From positions 1 to 34,677 of the forward strand of contig CALKCH010000051.1 in assembly GCA_938083225.1 (NCBI GenBank): a stretch of 34,677 nucleotides of DNA. Reading direction: 5' to 3'. Position numbers and translations under genes: made by a program. Below are positions 1-9,400 of this stretch, one piece after another. The DNA is from Candidatus Bipolaricaulota bacterium (GTDB lineage Bacteria; Bipolaricaulota; Bipolaricaulia; Bipolaricaulales; Bipolaricaulaceae). Below the pieces are notes generated by a model that was not told the DNA's origin, ran no database searches, and worked only from the letters and a program-made list of their open reading frames with translations. Positions within the stretch are counted from its first letter, which is position 1, and every line of letters starts with the position of its first letter.

Positions 1-113
<113 letters not shown>

Positions 114-121
114 TCAAGGTC

Positions 122-150
122 AGTATAGGAACCTTTGCCTCGCCTCACAA
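122..150 (-). promoter_or_regulatory. Sigma-70-type promoter for trpS
   Basis: On the minus strand there is TTGTGA (150-145), a 17-base spacer and TATACT (127-122). The -10 box ends 14 bases before the trpS ATG, giving a leader of only about 7 bases. The promoter lies outside the IS remnant. Confidence 0.55.
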
Positions 151-196
151 GAGGGCGAGTTACGTCGTTGAAACTGCTACCGAAGGGGTCATCGAT

Positions 197-216
197 TCCT
201 CAAAATTCCGGTTACC
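197..216 (+). repeat. Left inverted repeat of IS remnant
   Basis: The reverse complement, GGTAACCGGAATTTTGAGGA, differs at only a few positions from the two right-hand copies at 1033-1051 and 1068-1087. Confidence 0.5.
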
Positions 217-247
217 AAAGTTCACGAGAGGAACCGATGACTCGCAT

Positions 248-1037
248 GTGTTATGGAAGCTCGTGGAGAGTTGGCGCCCCAGGTACCTTCGAGGCAGCCG
301 CAAGGAGAAAGGCCGGATCCTCAAGGAATTCGTGGCTCTCACCGGATACCCCCGCAAATCGGCCATTCGGCTCTTGCGTCACGGGTACCCCCCGCCCCAC
401 CTGCACCGCCCTGGACAGCGCCGCCAGTGCACCCCGGACGTGAAAGCCGCTTTTCTTCTGGTCTGGGAGGCCTGCGGGCGAATCTCTCCTAAGCGCCTGG
501 CGCCCTTCCTTCCTGAGATCGTGGCGGTCCTTAAGTGCCATAGGGAGCTCCGGATTCGGCCAGAGACGGAGCGGCTTCTCCTTCGGATGAGCCTAGCCAC
601 CATCGATCGGATGCTTCGTCCTCAGCGCCCGAAACCCCTGCGGGGGCACACGACCGCCAAGCCCGCGACCTTCCTTAGGCACCAGGTCCCCGTGCGGACC
701 TTCGCGGACTGGGACGAAGGTAAACCCGGGTTTCTGGAAGAGCTATGAATCCCCGGAGGCCCCGGGCCTCATGAAGGCCATTTATGCGATCTCTGGGCTG
801 TTCTTGAATTTCTTCCAGCCCGTACGGAAGCTCCTCGCGAAGGAGCGGGTGGGGAGCAAGGTGCGCAAGAAGTGCGACTGAGCACAACCCCCATAGCACT
901 AGCGGATCCTGACCTCACCTTGGGTGAGCGAGGAAACCAAGGTCAGGTTGGGGGAGGTCTACGAGACCCTGAACCCCGGGGAACTCCAGGGCAAGATCCA
1001 AAAGAACTCCGAACAGCAAAGGAGGCTCCATGGGTAA
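248..1037 (+). pseudogene. Transposase pseudogene (integrase-type), catalytic core deleted and frameshifted
   Basis: The 166-residue ORF (248-748) contains SRKEKGRILKEFVALTGY, RKSAIRLLRHG and VPVRTFADWDEGKPGFLEE. These resemble the N-terminal half of integrase-core transposases in which 'RTFADWDE-PGF-E' immediately precedes the first catalytic Asp. Here the frame ends at that point. Downstream, in other frames, lie NFFQPVRKLLAKERVGSKVRKK (about 809-880), STTPIALADPDLT, and VSEETKVRLGEVYETLNP ending at a stop at 1035-1037. These match the expected C-terminal part of the same family, but broken by stops and frameshifts. The gene therefore lost its DDE core by deletion and then decayed. Family naming is from memory of the motif pattern, so the exact IS family is left open. 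Confidence 0.65.
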
Positions 1038-1087
1038 CCGTCATTCCGAGGCAACCACAAGGCCTTCGGTAACCGTTACTTCTGAGG
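1033..1087 (+). repeat. Two tandem copies of the right-end repeat
   Basis: GGTAACCGTCATTCCGAGG (1033-1051) and GGTAACCGTTACTTCTGAGG (1068-1087) are imperfect direct repeats spaced 35 bases apart. The shared context continues as GGCAACCACA and GGCATCACA. The transposase stop codon lies inside the first copy. Confidence 0.5.
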
Positions 1088-1110
1088 CATCACAGGATGG
1101 GTGACGTGCT

Positions 1111-1139
1111 TTGCGGAAGTTCTTGGGGGCGGCTATAGT
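1111..1139 (+). promoter_or_regulatory. Promoter for glmU
   Basis: TTGCGG (1111-1116), a 17-base spacer and TATAGT (1134-1139). The -10 box ends 11 bases before the glmU ATG at 1151, so the message would have a leader of about 4-5 bases and no room for a Shine-Dalgarno site. Confidence 0.55.
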
Positions 1140-1150
1140 CGAAATGGTCC

Positions 1151-2518
1151 ATGGAGGACCCTTTTGACATTGTGATCCTGGCGGCGGGAAAAGGGACGCG
1201 CATGCGTTCCAGCCGCCCAAAGGTTTTGCACCTTCTCTGCGGCTTGCCTCTTCTGGCTTACCCCCTGCGCCTGGCCCGCAACCTGACTTCCAGAGAGCCG
1301 ATCGTTGTAGTCTCTCACGGAAAAGACGAAATCCGAGAGACTTTTGCCTCTTGGCCCGCGCGGTTTGTGGACCAAGGGGAGCCCCTGGGCACCGGCCACG
1401 CCGTGTTGGCTGCGCGCTCCGCCCTCTCTGCCCCCCGGTTCTTCGTGCTCCCTGGAGATGTGCCCCTCGTGCCTCCGCAGGCCCTGCAAACGCTTTGGGC
1501 CCGTCACCGGGAAAAACAGGCCTTGGCCTCCTTCCTCACTCTAGAGCTTTTCCCCCCGCCGCCCTACGGCCGGGTGATCCGGGACGAGGGTGGCCGGCCC
1601 AAGAAGATCGTGGAAGCCCCCGAGGCCTCTTCCGAGGAGCTAGCGATCCGGGAGCTCAACGCCGGGATTTGGCTTTTGGAAAACCATCCGGCGGTGTGGG
1701 AGGCCCTGGCCCAGCTTGCCCCGGAAAACCGAAAAAGGGAGTACTACCTCACCGATCTCGTGGCCCTCCTCTATCCCCGGGTGGAAGCAGTGCTCTGGCC
1801 CAATCCTGAGGATCTTACGGGCGTGAACGATCGGGTGGATTTGGCCCGCCTCGAAAGCCTTTTGCGAGAGCGTATCCTTACGGAGTGGATGAGGGAAGGC
1901 GTGACTCTCGTTGATCCCCATGCCGTTTATCCCAGCCCTGATGCTCGCGTCTCCCCGGACACCCTCATCTTTCCGGGTACCTTCCTCCTTGGTCAAACGG
2001 AAATCGGTCCGCGTTGCCAAATCGGGCCCTATTCCTACCTTGTGGACGCCAAAGTCTCAGAAGGCGCGCGCGTTTGGTTTTCGGTGGTGGAGGCTGGGGA
2101 AATTGGCCCAATGGCGCAGATTGGCCCTTATGCACACCTGCGCGCCGGGGCCAAAGTTGGGGCTCGGGCGCGGGTTGGGAATTTTGTGGAGGTGAAAGCT
2201 TCTCGTATCGGTGAGGGCGCGAAAGCCCTGCACCTGGCGTACATCGGCGATGCCGAGGTAGGGGCACGGGCGAACATCGGAGCCGGGGCCATCACCTGCA
2301 ATTTCCAGCCGGGAAAGGCCGAGAAGTTCCGCACAGAGATCGGGGCCGGCGCGTTCATCGGCAGTAACGCCTGCCTCATCGCTCCCATCCGCATCGGCGA
2401 AGGAGCCGTCGTGGGTGCAGGCTCAGTGGTCACCGAGGATGTCCCACCCTACGCCCTGGCCCTGGCCCGCAGCCCGCAGGTGGTGAAGCCCGGTTGGGCT
2501 CGCCCTAAGGAGGAGTGA
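1151..2518 (+). CDS. glmU: Bifunctional UDP-GlcNAc pyrophosphorylase / glucosamine-1-phosphate N-acetyltransferase
   Basis: GlmU acetylates glucosamine-1-phosphate and then joins it to UTP, giving UDP-GlcNAc for peptidoglycan and other cell-surface sugars. The N-terminal half (about residues 1-230) has the nucleotidyltransferase signature LAAGKGTRMRSSRPKVLH. The C-terminal half (about 255-445) is a run of hexapeptide repeats forming a left-handed beta helix, with HLAYIGDAEVG and NIGAGAITCN matching the acetyltransferase active-site region. At 455 residues it is the usual length. The ATG at 1151 sits directly after a promoter-like -10 box, so translation may be leaderless. It heads a glmU-prs-rplY-pth run that is common in Gram-positive bacteria. 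Together with glmS at 15056 it supplies amino-sugar precursors. Confidence 0.95.
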   Translation: MEDPFDIVILAAGKGTRMRSSRPKVLHLLCGLPLLAYPLRLARNLTSREPIVVVSHGKDEIRETFASWPARFVDQGEPLGTGHAVLAARSALSAPRFFVLPGDVPLVPPQALQTLWARHREKQALASFLTLELFPPPPYGRVIRDEGGRPKKIVEAPEASSEELAIRELNAGIWLLENHPAVWEALAQLAPENRKREYYLTDLVALLYPRVEAVLWPNPEDLTGVNDRVDLARLESLLRERILTEWMREGVTLVDPHAVYPSPDARVSPDTLIFPGTFLLGQTEIGPRCQIGPYSYLVDAKVSEGARVWFSVVEAGEIGPMAQIGPYAHLRAGAKVGARARVGNFVEVKASRIGEGAKALHLAYIGDAEVGARANIGAGAITCNFQPGKAEKFRTEIGAGAFIGSNACLIAPIRIGEGAVVGAGSVVTEDVPPYALALARSPQVVKPGWARPKEE

Positions 2519-2520
2519 GC

Positions 2521-3528
2521 GTGGATTTGGAAAATGTGCGGATCCTCGCGGGAAGCTCGAATCTTCCCTTGGCCCAGGCCATTGCTCGGGAGCTTGGCCT
2601 TCCCCTTTGTGAGGCAGATTTGCCTGATCCTGAGAGTAGGGCGCCACGCCTCACGCCCGGCCGTTTCCCCGACGGAGAGATTCGGGTGCAAATCGGACAA
2701 ACGGTGCGGGGGAAGGACGTTTTTGTGATCCAGTCCACCTCGCCTCCGGTGAACGACCACCTCATGGAGCTCTTGCTCATGGTGGATGCATTGCACCGGG
2801 CTTCGGCGCGCACGATCTGTGCGGTGATCCCCTACTTTGGCTATGCCCGTCAGGACCGAAAGAAGACTGGACGCGTCCCGATTTCCGCGCGTTTGGTGGC
2901 CAACCTCCTGGAGGCGGCGGGAGTGCATCGCGTGGTGACTCTCGAGCTTCATGCCGGCCAAATCCAGGGTTTCTTCAACGTGCCTCTGGACCACCTGCGC
3001 GCGGACGCTCTCTTCCACCAGTACATCAGTCAACACCATCCGGAATGGCTGGATAATCTGGTGGTAGCCTCGCCCGATTTGGGCGGGCTTTGGCGGGCTA
3101 GGCGACTGGGGAAACGGTTCAACTGCCCTTTGAGCGTGGTCGTCACCTACCGCGGTTCCCAGGGAGAGAAGGAGCGGGTGTCCGACGTCCAGGTGATTGG
3201 TGAGGTCAAGGGCCGGCGTGTGCTCCTTGTGGATGATATCTTGGCCACAGGCGGGACCCTGGTGGAAGCGGCGGAGGCGCTCAAGGAGGCAGGAGCCACG
3301 GAAATTTATGCGGCCTGTGCCCACGGATTGTTCGTGGGCCAAGCCCTGGAGAATCTGAAACGTTCTCCCTTGCGCAAAGTTTTGGTCACCGATAGCATCC
3401 ACTTGGGCGACGAGATCCGGCGGCATCCTCTTGTGGAAGTGGTATCCATTGTGCCCTTCCTGGCGGATGCCATTCGTCGCATCTACCGGAACGAGTCGAT
3501 CACGGATCTTTTGGCCTATGGTTTTTAA
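2521..3528 (+). CDS. prs: Ribose-phosphate pyrophosphokinase (PRPP synthetase)
   Basis: The enzyme makes PRPP from ribose-5-phosphate and ATP for nucleotide, histidine, tryptophan and NAD synthesis. Seen in the sequence: RFPDGEIRV, IPYFGYARQDRK (ATP loop), LHAGQIQGFF, and the PRPP-binding loop LLVDDILATGGTL. Its 335 residues are close to the family's usual 310-320. The ORF track starts at GTG 2515, but AAGGAGG at 2507-2513 is only one base from it and seven from GTG 2521, so 2521 is preferred. It follows glmU with almost no gap and precedes rplY by nine bases, so the genes are probably co-transcribed. Confidence 0.95.
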   Translation: MDLENVRILAGSSNLPLAQAIARELGLPLCEADLPDPESRAPRLTPGRFPDGEIRVQIGQTVRGKDVFVIQSTSPPVNDHLMELLLMVDALHRASARTICAVIPYFGYARQDRKKTGRVPISARLVANLLEAAGVHRVVTLELHAGQIQGFFNVPLDHLRADALFHQYISQHHPEWLDNLVVASPDLGGLWRARRLGKRFNCPLSVVVTYRGSQGEKERVSDVQVIGEVKGRRVLLVDDILATGGTLVEAAEALKEAGATEIYAACAHGLFVGQALENLKRSPLRKVLVTDSIHLGDEIRRHPLVEVVSIVPFLADAIRRIYRNESITDLLAYGF

Positions 3529-3537
3529 GGAGGAGAG

Positions 3538-4170
3538 ATGGTCAAGGTGGAAGCTACGCGGCGGCCGCTCGACGTGAAGGCGCGGGCTCTGCGCCGGCAG
3601 GGGCTGATTCCGGCCGTGCTCTACGGGGCCCACCTCGATCCAGTCCATGTGGCCCTGCCCGAGCCCGCTGTTCGGCGCCTGTTCTCCCAGATCACCCGCT
3701 CCACCATGGTGGAGCTCCAAGTGCATAGCGACCTCTACCGGGTGTTCGTGAAGGAAGTGCAGGTCGATCCCATCACCGGGAGATTCTTGCATCTTGATTT
3801 CTACGTGCCCGAGGCGGGGCGGACTCTGGAAATGTCCATTCCTGTGAAGGTCCAGGGCGAGGCACCTGGGGTGAAGGACGGCGGCGTGTTGGAAATTATC
3901 CACGCGGAAATACCGGTGGAAGCTCCGCCCGAGAAGATCCCACCCCAAATCGTCGTGGATGTGTCCCAGCTCGGCCTGGATGAGGCTATCTTGGTGCGTG
4001 ACCTTCCCTGGCCCGAAGGGGTGAAGCCTCTCCTTCCTCCCGAGGACGCGGTGGTCGTGGTGATTCCGCCGCGGAAGGCCGAGGAAGTGGCTGCCCCGGC
4101 AGAAGCTGTGCCTGAAGCAGTTTCTGCCCCCGGCCCTGAGGAAAAACAGCCGGAGACCCAAAGCTCTTGA
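3538..4170 (+). CDS. rplY: 50S ribosomal protein L25, long (CTC/TL5) form
   Basis: L25 binds 5S rRNA in the large ribosomal subunit. The N-terminal domain (about 1-92) carries the family features ALRRQGLIPAVLYG and HLDFYVP. A second domain (about 95-180) with DGGVLEI and PEKIPPQIVVDVS marks the long CTC/TL5 form. A low-complexity tail rich in Ala, Glu and Pro ends the protein at 210 residues. A strong AAGGAGG site precedes the ATG. The stop overlaps the TTG start of pth by two bases (TTGA). The prs-rplY-pth order is widely conserved. Confidence 0.93.
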   Translation: MVKVEATRRPLDVKARALRRQGLIPAVLYGAHLDPVHVALPEPAVRRLFSQITRSTMVELQVHSDLYRVFVKEVQVDPITGRFLHLDFYVPEAGRTLEMSIPVKVQGEAPGVKDGGVLEIIHAEIPVEAPPEKIPPQIVVDVSQLGLDEAILVRDLPWPEGVKPLLPPEDAVVVVIPPRKAEEVAAPAEAVPEAVSAPGPEEKQPETQSS

Positions 4171-4733
4171 GGGCTACGGTTGGCCTGGGTAATCCCGGCC
4201 CTGCCTATGCTCATACCCGGCACAACCTGGGCTTTTGGGTGCTGGAGCGGCTTCTTTCCCAAGGCCCATGGGAGAAGAATTTTTTCCCGTGGGGCGAGGT
4301 TTTTCGGAAAGGCGAAACCTTTCTTTTGCGGCCTCTCACGTTCATGAACCTCGCGGGGGAGGCCGTCGCCGCGTTCAGCCAGCGCTACTCCCTTCCCCCT
4401 GCCAACCTCCTCATCGTTTACGACGACGTGGACCTCCCTTTGGGGGAGGTGCGCCTGCGGCCGGGCGGAGGCCCGGGATCCCATCGCGGCATGCACTCTG
4501 TATTGGCCGCGTTGGGGACTGAACAGGTCCCGCGGCTTCGGGTAGGGATTGGTCCACCGCCTCCCGGAATGGACCTCGCGGAGTTCGTGCTCTCCCCGCC
4601 TAGCCCTGAAGAGATCCACGTTCTTGGCGAGAGCTGCGATTTCGCCGCGGAGCTGGCCCGGGTTTTCCTGGAAGCCGGGTTCTCCGCAGCCCTCGACCTC
4701 TTCTCTCGGAAAAAACCGGGGCGGTCGGTATAA
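4167..4733 (+). CDS. pth: Peptidyl-tRNA hydrolase
   Basis: Pth releases tRNA from peptidyl-tRNA that drops off ribosomes. The 188-residue protein starts at a TTG that overlaps the rplY stop, giving [20 protein letters not shown]. Asn9 (GLGNPG), His19 (TRHN) and the Asp86-Asp87 pair ([10 protein letters not shown]) match the known catalytic Asn, His and Asp positions. [12 protein letters not shown] is the usual tRNA-binding segment. Coupling with rplY through the overlapping start and stop is likely. Confidence 0.94.
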   Translation: MRATVGLGNPGPAYAHTRHNLGFWVLERLLSQGPWEKNFFPWGEVFRKGETFLLRPLTFMNLAGEAVAAFSQRYSLPPANLLIVYDDVDLPLGEVRLRPGGGPGSHRGMHSVLAALGTEQVPRLRVGIGPPPPGMDLAEFVLSPPSPEEIHVLGESCDFAAELARVFLEAGFSAALDLFSRKKPGRSV

Positions 4734-4734
4734 T
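4729..4734 (+). promoter_or_regulatory. Possible -10 box for clpC
   Basis: TATAAT overlaps the pth stop codon and ends 22 bases before the clpC ATG. No clear -35 box is seen 17 bases upstream, so this is tentative. Confidence 0.35.
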
Positions 4735-4756
4735 CTTAGGGATTGGGGTACTCTCC

Positions 4757-7168
4757 ATGTACGAGAAGTTCTCTAAAGATTCCCTGAAGCTCCTGTCCAT
4801 GGCCCAGGAGGAGGCCGCGGAGTGGCGCCATCGCTACGTGGGCACCGAACACCTCCTTTTGGCGGCGCTGCGCCAAGAAGGGAGCAGGATCAATCGGTTT
4901 TTGGTGAGCAAAGGGCTCACCTACGAGCGCGTGGCCCGCTACGTGGAGCGCCAAAAGGGGCGCGGCCGGATCTACGTTTCTTCCGATGAGCTGGAGCCCA
5001 CCCAGAGGCTGAAGCGGGTGATGAAGCTGGCTTACGAGGAGGCTCGCCGCGACGGGGCAGAGACCATTGAGCCCGAACATCTCTTGGTGGCTGTCCTGCG
5101 GGAGGGGGAGTGCACGGCCGCCGAGATCCTCCGGGCCCATGGCGTGGATCTGCGTACCGTGCGGGACTACTTTGCGCCGCGCCGTGGTCCCTCCCGCGTG
5201 CGCACGGCTACGACCCGTCTGCCCGGCGAGCTGGGAGAGTTCGGGCGCAACTTGGTGGAGGAGGCTGCGGCGGGGCTCCTTGATCCCGTCATCGGCCGAG
5301 AACGGGAGCTGGAGCGAGTCATCGAGATTCTCTGCCGCCGCAAGAAGAATAACCCCGTTCTCGTCGGCGAGGCAGGGGTGGGAAAGACGGCCATCGTGGA
5401 GGGCTTGGCCCAGCGCATCGCCCGGGGGGAAGTGCCCGCGCTTTTGGCGGACAAAGAGATCATCGAGGTCGACATGGCTGCGATTGTGGCCGGTACCAAA
5501 TACCGCGGGGAATTCGAGCAGCGTCTCAAGGCCATCCTCAATCAGGTCATGTCCTCGGGAAACATCATTCTTTTTATCGACGAGCTGCACACGGTGGTGG
5601 GCGCAGGCGGCGCAGAGGGAGCCATCGATGCCTCTGCTATCCTCAAACCTCCCCTGGCTTCCGGGGCCATCCAGTGCATCGGTACCTCTACGCCCGATGA
5701 CTACCGAAAAACCATCGAGAAGGACCCGGCTCTGAAGCGGCGATTCAAGGTGGTGTACGTGGAGGAGCCCACGGTGGAGGAGACGTTCAAAATTCTTCAG
5801 GGTCTCCGGCCCCGCTATGAAGAGCACCACGGTGTGCGCATCACCGACGAGGCTCTCTGGCAAGCCGCGCGCTTGGCGGACCGCTACATCACCGAGCATT
5901 TTTTGCCGGACAAGGCCATCGACCTCATCGACGAGACCGCGGCGCGCATCCGCCTGGAAGCCACAGAGCTTCCGCCGCAGGCCCAGGAGCTTTTGTCGGA
6001 AATTTCCCGGCTTGAAGTCGAAGAAGAGGCGGCTGTGGCCGAGCAGAACTACGAGCTTGCAGCCCGCCTGCGCGACGAGCGGGAAAAGCTAGTGGAGGAG
6101 CTCAAGCAGTTCGAAGAGGTTCAGGCTGAACCGACGATCCCCGAGGTGACCGCTGAGCACGTGGCTCAGACCGTGTCGGCCTGGACCGGGATCCCTGTGC
6201 ATCACCTTCAGGAAGAGGACACGACCCGGCTTTTGCGCATGGAGGAGAAGATCCACGAGCGTTTGGTGGGCCAGGAGGAGGCGGTGAAGGCGGTGGCCCG
6301 GGCCATTCGCCGGGCCTACGCGGGGGTGAAGGACCCGCGCCGGCCCATTGGGTGTTTTCTCTTCCTCGGCCCCACCGGGGTAGGAAAGACTGAACTCGCG
6401 CGCACCTTGGCCGAATTCCTCTTCGGTGACGAGGATGCCCTCATCCGCATCGATATGTCCGAATACATGGAGCGGTTTTCCGTGTCTCGCCTGATCGGTG
6501 CTCCTCCGGGCTATGTGGGCTACGAGGAAGCCGGAGAGCTTACGGAGGCTGTGCGCCGCCGGCCCTATTCGGTGGTGCTGTTCGACGAGATCGAAAAAGC
6601 CCACCCCGACGTGTTCAACATTCTCTTGCAGGTCATGGACGACGGGGTGCTCACGGACTCTCAGGGCCGCCGGGTGGACTTCCGCAATACCGTGATCATC
6701 ATGACTTCCAACATCGGCAGCAAGCTCATCACCGATAAGACTTCCATGGGCTTTGCCACTGGCGATGTGGAATCAGAAGAGGCCTACCAGGACATGAAGA
6801 CGCGGGTGATGAGCGAGGTCCGCAAGGTGTTCAAGCCGGAGTTCCTCAACCGCTTGGACGACATCATCGTGTTCCATCCGCTCACCAAGGAGCAGGTGAA
6901 GGCCATCGCGGAGCTCATGATCAGCCGGCTACGCAAGCGGCTTTGGGAGGAGCATCGCATCGAGCTTGAGGTGGAGACCTCGGCGCTGGAGGTGCTCATC
7001 AGCCGCGGTTACGACGAGAAATACGGGGCTCGGCCCATGCGCCGGACCATCGAGCGACTTTTGGAGGATCCCATCGCCGAAAAAATCCTGTCTCACGAAT
7101 TCTCCGACAACTCCAAGCTCATCGCCTCCGCCCAAGGCGAGGAGATCCTGGTCCGGAAGGTGGAATGA
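4757..7168 (+). CDS. clpC: ATP-dependent Clp protease ATP-binding subunit ClpC
   Basis: A Hsp100 unfoldase that feeds proteins to ClpP. The 803 residues contain two Clp N-domain repeats (about 5-145, with [11 protein letters not shown] and [11 protein letters not shown]), AAA domain 1 with Walker A GEAGVGKT (about 205) and Walker [16 protein letters not shown], and a short UVR-type middle segment, [18 protein letters not shown] (about 428). AAA domain 2 follows with GPTGVGKT (about 540). The short middle segment fits ClpC and excludes ClpB, which has a long coiled-coil M domain. SMGFA after domain 2's core is a likely ClpP-contact loop (the family's xGF tripeptide). clpC next to radA is a common pairing. 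The stop overlaps the radA start (ATGA). Confidence 0.93.
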   Translation: MYEKFSKDSLKLLSMAQEEAAEWRHRYVGTEHLLLAALRQEGSRINRFLVSKGLTYERVARYVERQKGRGRIYVSSDELEPTQRLKRVMKLAYEEARRDGAETIEPEHLLVAVLREGECTAAEILRAHGVDLRTVRDYFAPRRGPSRVRTATTRLPGELGEFGRNLVEEAAAGLLDPVIGRERELERVIEILCRRKKNNPVLVGEAGVGKTAIVEGLAQRIARGEVPALLADKEIIEVDMAAIVAGTKYRGEFEQRLKAILNQVMSSGNIILFIDELHTVVGAGGAEGAIDASAILKPPLASGAIQCIGTSTPDDYRKTIEKDPALKRRFKVVYVEEPTVEETFKILQGLRPRYEEHHGVRITDEALWQAARLADRYITEHFLPDKAIDLIDETAARIRLEATELPPQAQELLSEISRLEVEEEAAVAEQNYELAARLRDEREKLVEELKQFEEVQAEPTIPEVTAEHVAQTVSAWTGIPVHHLQEEDTTRLLRMEEKIHERLVGQEEAVKAVARAIRRAYAGVKDPRRPIGCFLFLGPTGVGKTELARTLAEFLFGDEDALIRIDMSEYMERFSVSRLIGAPPGYVGYEEAGELTEAVRRRPYSVVLFDEIEKAHPDVFNILLQVMDDGVLTDSQGRRVDFRNTVIIMTSNIGSKLITDKTSMGFATGDVESEEAYQDMKTRVMSEVRKVFKPEFLNRLDDIIVFHPLTKEQVKAIAELMISRLRKRLWEEHRIELEVETSALEVLISRGYDEKYGARPMRRTIERLLEDPIAEKILSHEFSDNSKLIASAQGEEILVRKVE

Positions 7169-8496
7169 GCTTCCGGTGCCAGGCCTGCGGGTATCGCTCC
7201 CCCAAATGGCTCGGTCGCTGTCCTCAATGTGGAGAGTATGGTACGTTTGTGGAGGAGCCCGAGGGTTCTCCGGTTCCGCCTGAGCTTTCCGTCCAAGAGC
7301 CGCCGAAGCCCCTTCCGGAGGTTCCCGCCCCGCCGCCGGAGCGCCTCTCCACAGGCTTTCCCGAAGTGGACCGGGTTTTGGGTGGCCTTGTGCCCGGCGC
7401 GGTGGTGCTGTTCGGAGGAGAGCCGGGGATCGGGAAATCCACGTTGCTTTTACAGCTCGCGGCGAACCTGGCGGACCGTTACGGAAAGGTTTTGTACGTG
7501 TCCGGCGAGGAGGCTCCCCCTCAGGTGAAGCTGCGGGCCCAGCGCCTCGGCCGGGAAAGCCCAAATCTCTACCTCCTTTCCACCCAGGAGCTTCTCTCCA
7601 TCCTTAACGCCGTGAGTCGGGTGGCTCCGATAGCACTGGTGGTGGACTCTCTGCAGACTGTGCTGGCCGACCCAGGGGGCGGCGAAGTGGGCAGCCTCTC
7701 CCAGGTGCGGGAGTCCGCAGCTCAGCTCTCCCGGGCCGCTAAAACCGCGGGCATCCTCACTTTCCTGGTTTCCCACATCACCAAAGAGGGAGGATTCGCC
7801 GGTCCTAAAACGGTGGAGCACTTGGTGGACGCGGCGGTGTACCTGGAGGGCATTCGGGAGGGAGACTTGCGCATCCTGCGCTGCGTGAAGAATCGCTACA
7901 GTTCCACAGCGGAAGTGGCGGTGTTGGAGATGACGGAGGGGGGGCTGGTAGAGGTCCCTAACCCCTCGCTTTTTTTCGTGTCCAAGGGGGCAGGGCCGCG
8001 GCCGGGCACAGCTATCGTTCCTGTGCTGGAAGGAACGCGCACCCTTCTCGTGGAAGTGCAAGCCCTGGTCACACCCGCAGGGGGCTATGGGCCGCCCCAG
8101 CGGCGCATGGCCGGCCTCGACCTGAATAGGACTCTGGTTCTTTTGGCTGTGATCGAAAAACACCTGGGCGTCCACGCCCGGGCTTTGGATGTGTATTTGG
8201 CCGTGGCCGGAGGATTGGAGGTGACCGAGCCCGCTGCCGATCTGGGAATCTGCACGGCAATCCTTTCCAGCCTGCGTGACCGGCCTCTCCCCCTGGACAC
8301 GGTCGTCCTGGGAGAAGTGGGCCTGGCCGGAGATCTTCGCCCGGTACGCAAGGGTCCGGAGCGGCTCCAGGAAGTGGCGAAGCTCGGGTTCCGCCGAGCT
8401 GTGTTGCCCCATCAACCGCTCCCCAAGAAGCTGGGGTTAGAGGTGGTGCAGGCCAAAACCCTGCGGGAAAGCATGGAGGCTTTGGAACTTCTGTGA
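7165..8496 (+). CDS. radA: DNA repair protein RadA (Sms)
   Basis: RadA is a RecA-like ATPase that drives branch migration in recombinational repair. The N-terminal zinc finger has Cys5, Cys8, Cys19 and Cys22 (CQACGY, CPQCGE). Walker A is [10 protein letters not shown] at about residue 87. The C-terminal third resembles the Lon protease domain, with [19 protein letters not shown]. The RadA-specific KNRFG motif appears here as KNRYS (about residue 241), a conservative Phe-to-Tyr plus Gly-to-Ser change. It has 443 residues, near the normal 450. Its start overlaps the clpC stop by four bases, so it is probably translationally coupled. Confidence 0.93.
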   Translation: MSFRCQACGYRSPKWLGRCPQCGEYGTFVEEPEGSPVPPELSVQEPPKPLPEVPAPPPERLSTGFPEVDRVLGGLVPGAVVLFGGEPGIGKSTLLLQLAANLADRYGKVLYVSGEEAPPQVKLRAQRLGRESPNLYLLSTQELLSILNAVSRVAPIALVVDSLQTVLADPGGGEVGSLSQVRESAAQLSRAAKTAGILTFLVSHITKEGGFAGPKTVEHLVDAAVYLEGIREGDLRILRCVKNRYSSTAEVAVLEMTEGGLVEVPNPSLFFVSKGAGPRPGTAIVPVLEGTRTLLVEVQALVTPAGGYGPPQRRMAGLDLNRTLVLLAVIEKHLGVHARALDVYLAVAGGLEVTEPAADLGICTAILSSLRDRPLPLDTVVLGEVGLAGDLRPVRKGPERLQEVAKLGFRRAVLPHQPLPKKLGLEVVQAKTLRESMEALELL

Positions 8497-8571
8497 GACG
8501 GGCGTTTTCAGGGAGGGCCTCCTGCTGGGCGAAGAACAACTTGGCGGGTGCTGGGCGCTGAGGAGGAAGAT

Positions 8572-9387
8572 GTGGACTATTTAGCGCGTCTAAAACAAGC
8601 GGCGGAGACTCTTAAGGAGCTTGGTTCCCCCAAGATCGCGGTGGTCCTGGGGTCCGGCCTTTCCCATATCCTCCCTCTCCAGGGGGAGCGGAAGAAGGGT
8701 TTCCGGGAGATCCCGGGCTTTCCCCAGCCCACGGTGGAGGGGCACACGGGCGAGGTGGCGGTCGGGACCCTGGGGGACCGGGAGGTTCTCGTTCAGCGCG
8801 GTCGCCTCCACTACTATGAGGGATATGACCTTGCTGAACTGGTCTTCCCGGTGCGGACCTATGCTTTGGTCGGGGTTAAAGTTCTCCTCGTCACCAATGC
8901 CGCCGGAGGCATTCGGTTTGGTTTTTTCCCGGGAGACCTGGTGCTCATCTCCGACCACATCAATTTCCTGGGAGCGAATCCCCTGCGTGGCCCTAATCTG
9001 GCCGAGCTTGGCCCTCGCTTCCCCGACATGTCCGCGGCCTATGATCCAGACCTGCGCCAACTGGCCCGCCAGGTGGGGGCCGAGCTAGGCATCGCCCTAA
9101 AGGAGGGCGTGTACCTCGCGGCTCTGGGGCCCTCTTATGAGACGCCCGCGGAGATCCGGGCTTTTCGCGCCTGGGGTGCGGATCTGGTGGGCATGTCCAC
9201 TGTGCCCGAAGTCATCGCCGCGCGGCACGCAGGGATGCGGGTCTTGGGTATCTCCGTGGTCACCAACTTCGCCGCCGGTGTTTCTCCACAACCTCTCTCC
9301 CACGAGGAAGTTCTCGCGGTGACCAAGGCCAAGGCCGCGGAGTTGGGCCAGCTCCTTTCTGCTCTCATCCCCCGCCTTCCCTGTTGA
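8572..9387 (+). CDS. punA: Purine nucleoside phosphorylase (trimeric type)
   Basis: The enzyme splits purine nucleosides with phosphate in the salvage pathway. Features of the trimeric PNP family are the phosphate loop VVLGSGLS (about 25-32), GRLHYYEGYD, VTNAAGGI, GPSYETPAEIRAFR, VGMSTVPEVIAARH and VVTNFAAGVS, where the Asn favours 6-oxopurines. The ORF track starts at GTG 8548, but GAGGAGG at 8560-8566 fits GTG 8572 with a five-base gap, giving 271 residues, the family's normal size. It is separated from radA by 75 bases holding no gene and is followed by galE after 13 bases. Confidence 0.9.
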   Translation: MDYLARLKQAAETLKELGSPKIAVVLGSGLSHILPLQGERKKGFREIPGFPQPTVEGHTGEVAVGTLGDREVLVQRGRLHYYEGYDLAELVFPVRTYALVGVKVLLVTNAAGGIRFGFFPGDLVLISDHINFLGANPLRGPNLAELGPRFPDMSAAYDPDLRQLARQVGAELGIALKEGVYLAALGPSYETPAEIRAFRAWGADLVGMSTVPEVIAARHAGMRVLGISVVTNFAAGVSPQPLSHEEVLAVTKAKAAELGQLLSALIPRLPC

Positions 9388-9400
9388 AAGGGAGGAAACC

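Larger units (their letters stand above)
197..1087 (+). mobile_element. Decayed, internally deleted insertion sequence
   Basis: This stretch holds the N- and C-terminal parts of one transposase with the catalytic middle removed. It is bounded by related short sequences in opposite orientation. On the left is TCCTCAAAATTCCGGTTACC (197-216). On the right, GGTAACCGTCATTCCGAGG (1033-1051) and a second copy, GGTAACCGTTACTTCTGAGG (1068-1087), are imperfect inverted copies of it. No target-site duplication was obvious. The element fills the only gene-poor stretch over 300 bases in the window, between trpS and glmU. It cannot move by itself; whether a full copy elsewhere could mobilise it is unknown. 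Confidence 0.6.

Noticed and set aside
135-443. 102-residue ORF across the left end of the IS remnant
   Set aside because: Overlaps the better transposase frame, has no motif, and crosses the inverted repeat.
756-770. Palindrome GAGGCCCCGGGCCTC inside the IS remnant
   Set aside because: Short, GC-rich and located at the deletion joint of the transposase; chance or a deletion scar is as likely as a functional site.
872-1072. 66-residue ORF right of the IS deletion
   Set aside because: It is a frame-shifted part of the transposase C-terminus; the recognisable remainder lies in another frame.
2449-4161. 570-residue minus-strand ORF opposite prs and rplY
   Set aside because: It is the antisense shadow of two well-recognised genes in a GC-rich genome and shows no known motif.
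4736-5899. 387-residue minus-strand ORF inside clpC
   Set aside because: Antisense shadow of the highly conserved ClpC N-domain and first AAA domain.
8497-8571. Terminator between radA and punA (GGAGGGCCTCC)
   Set aside because: The stem is short with almost no loop and no T-run follows, so it is not convincing as a terminator.
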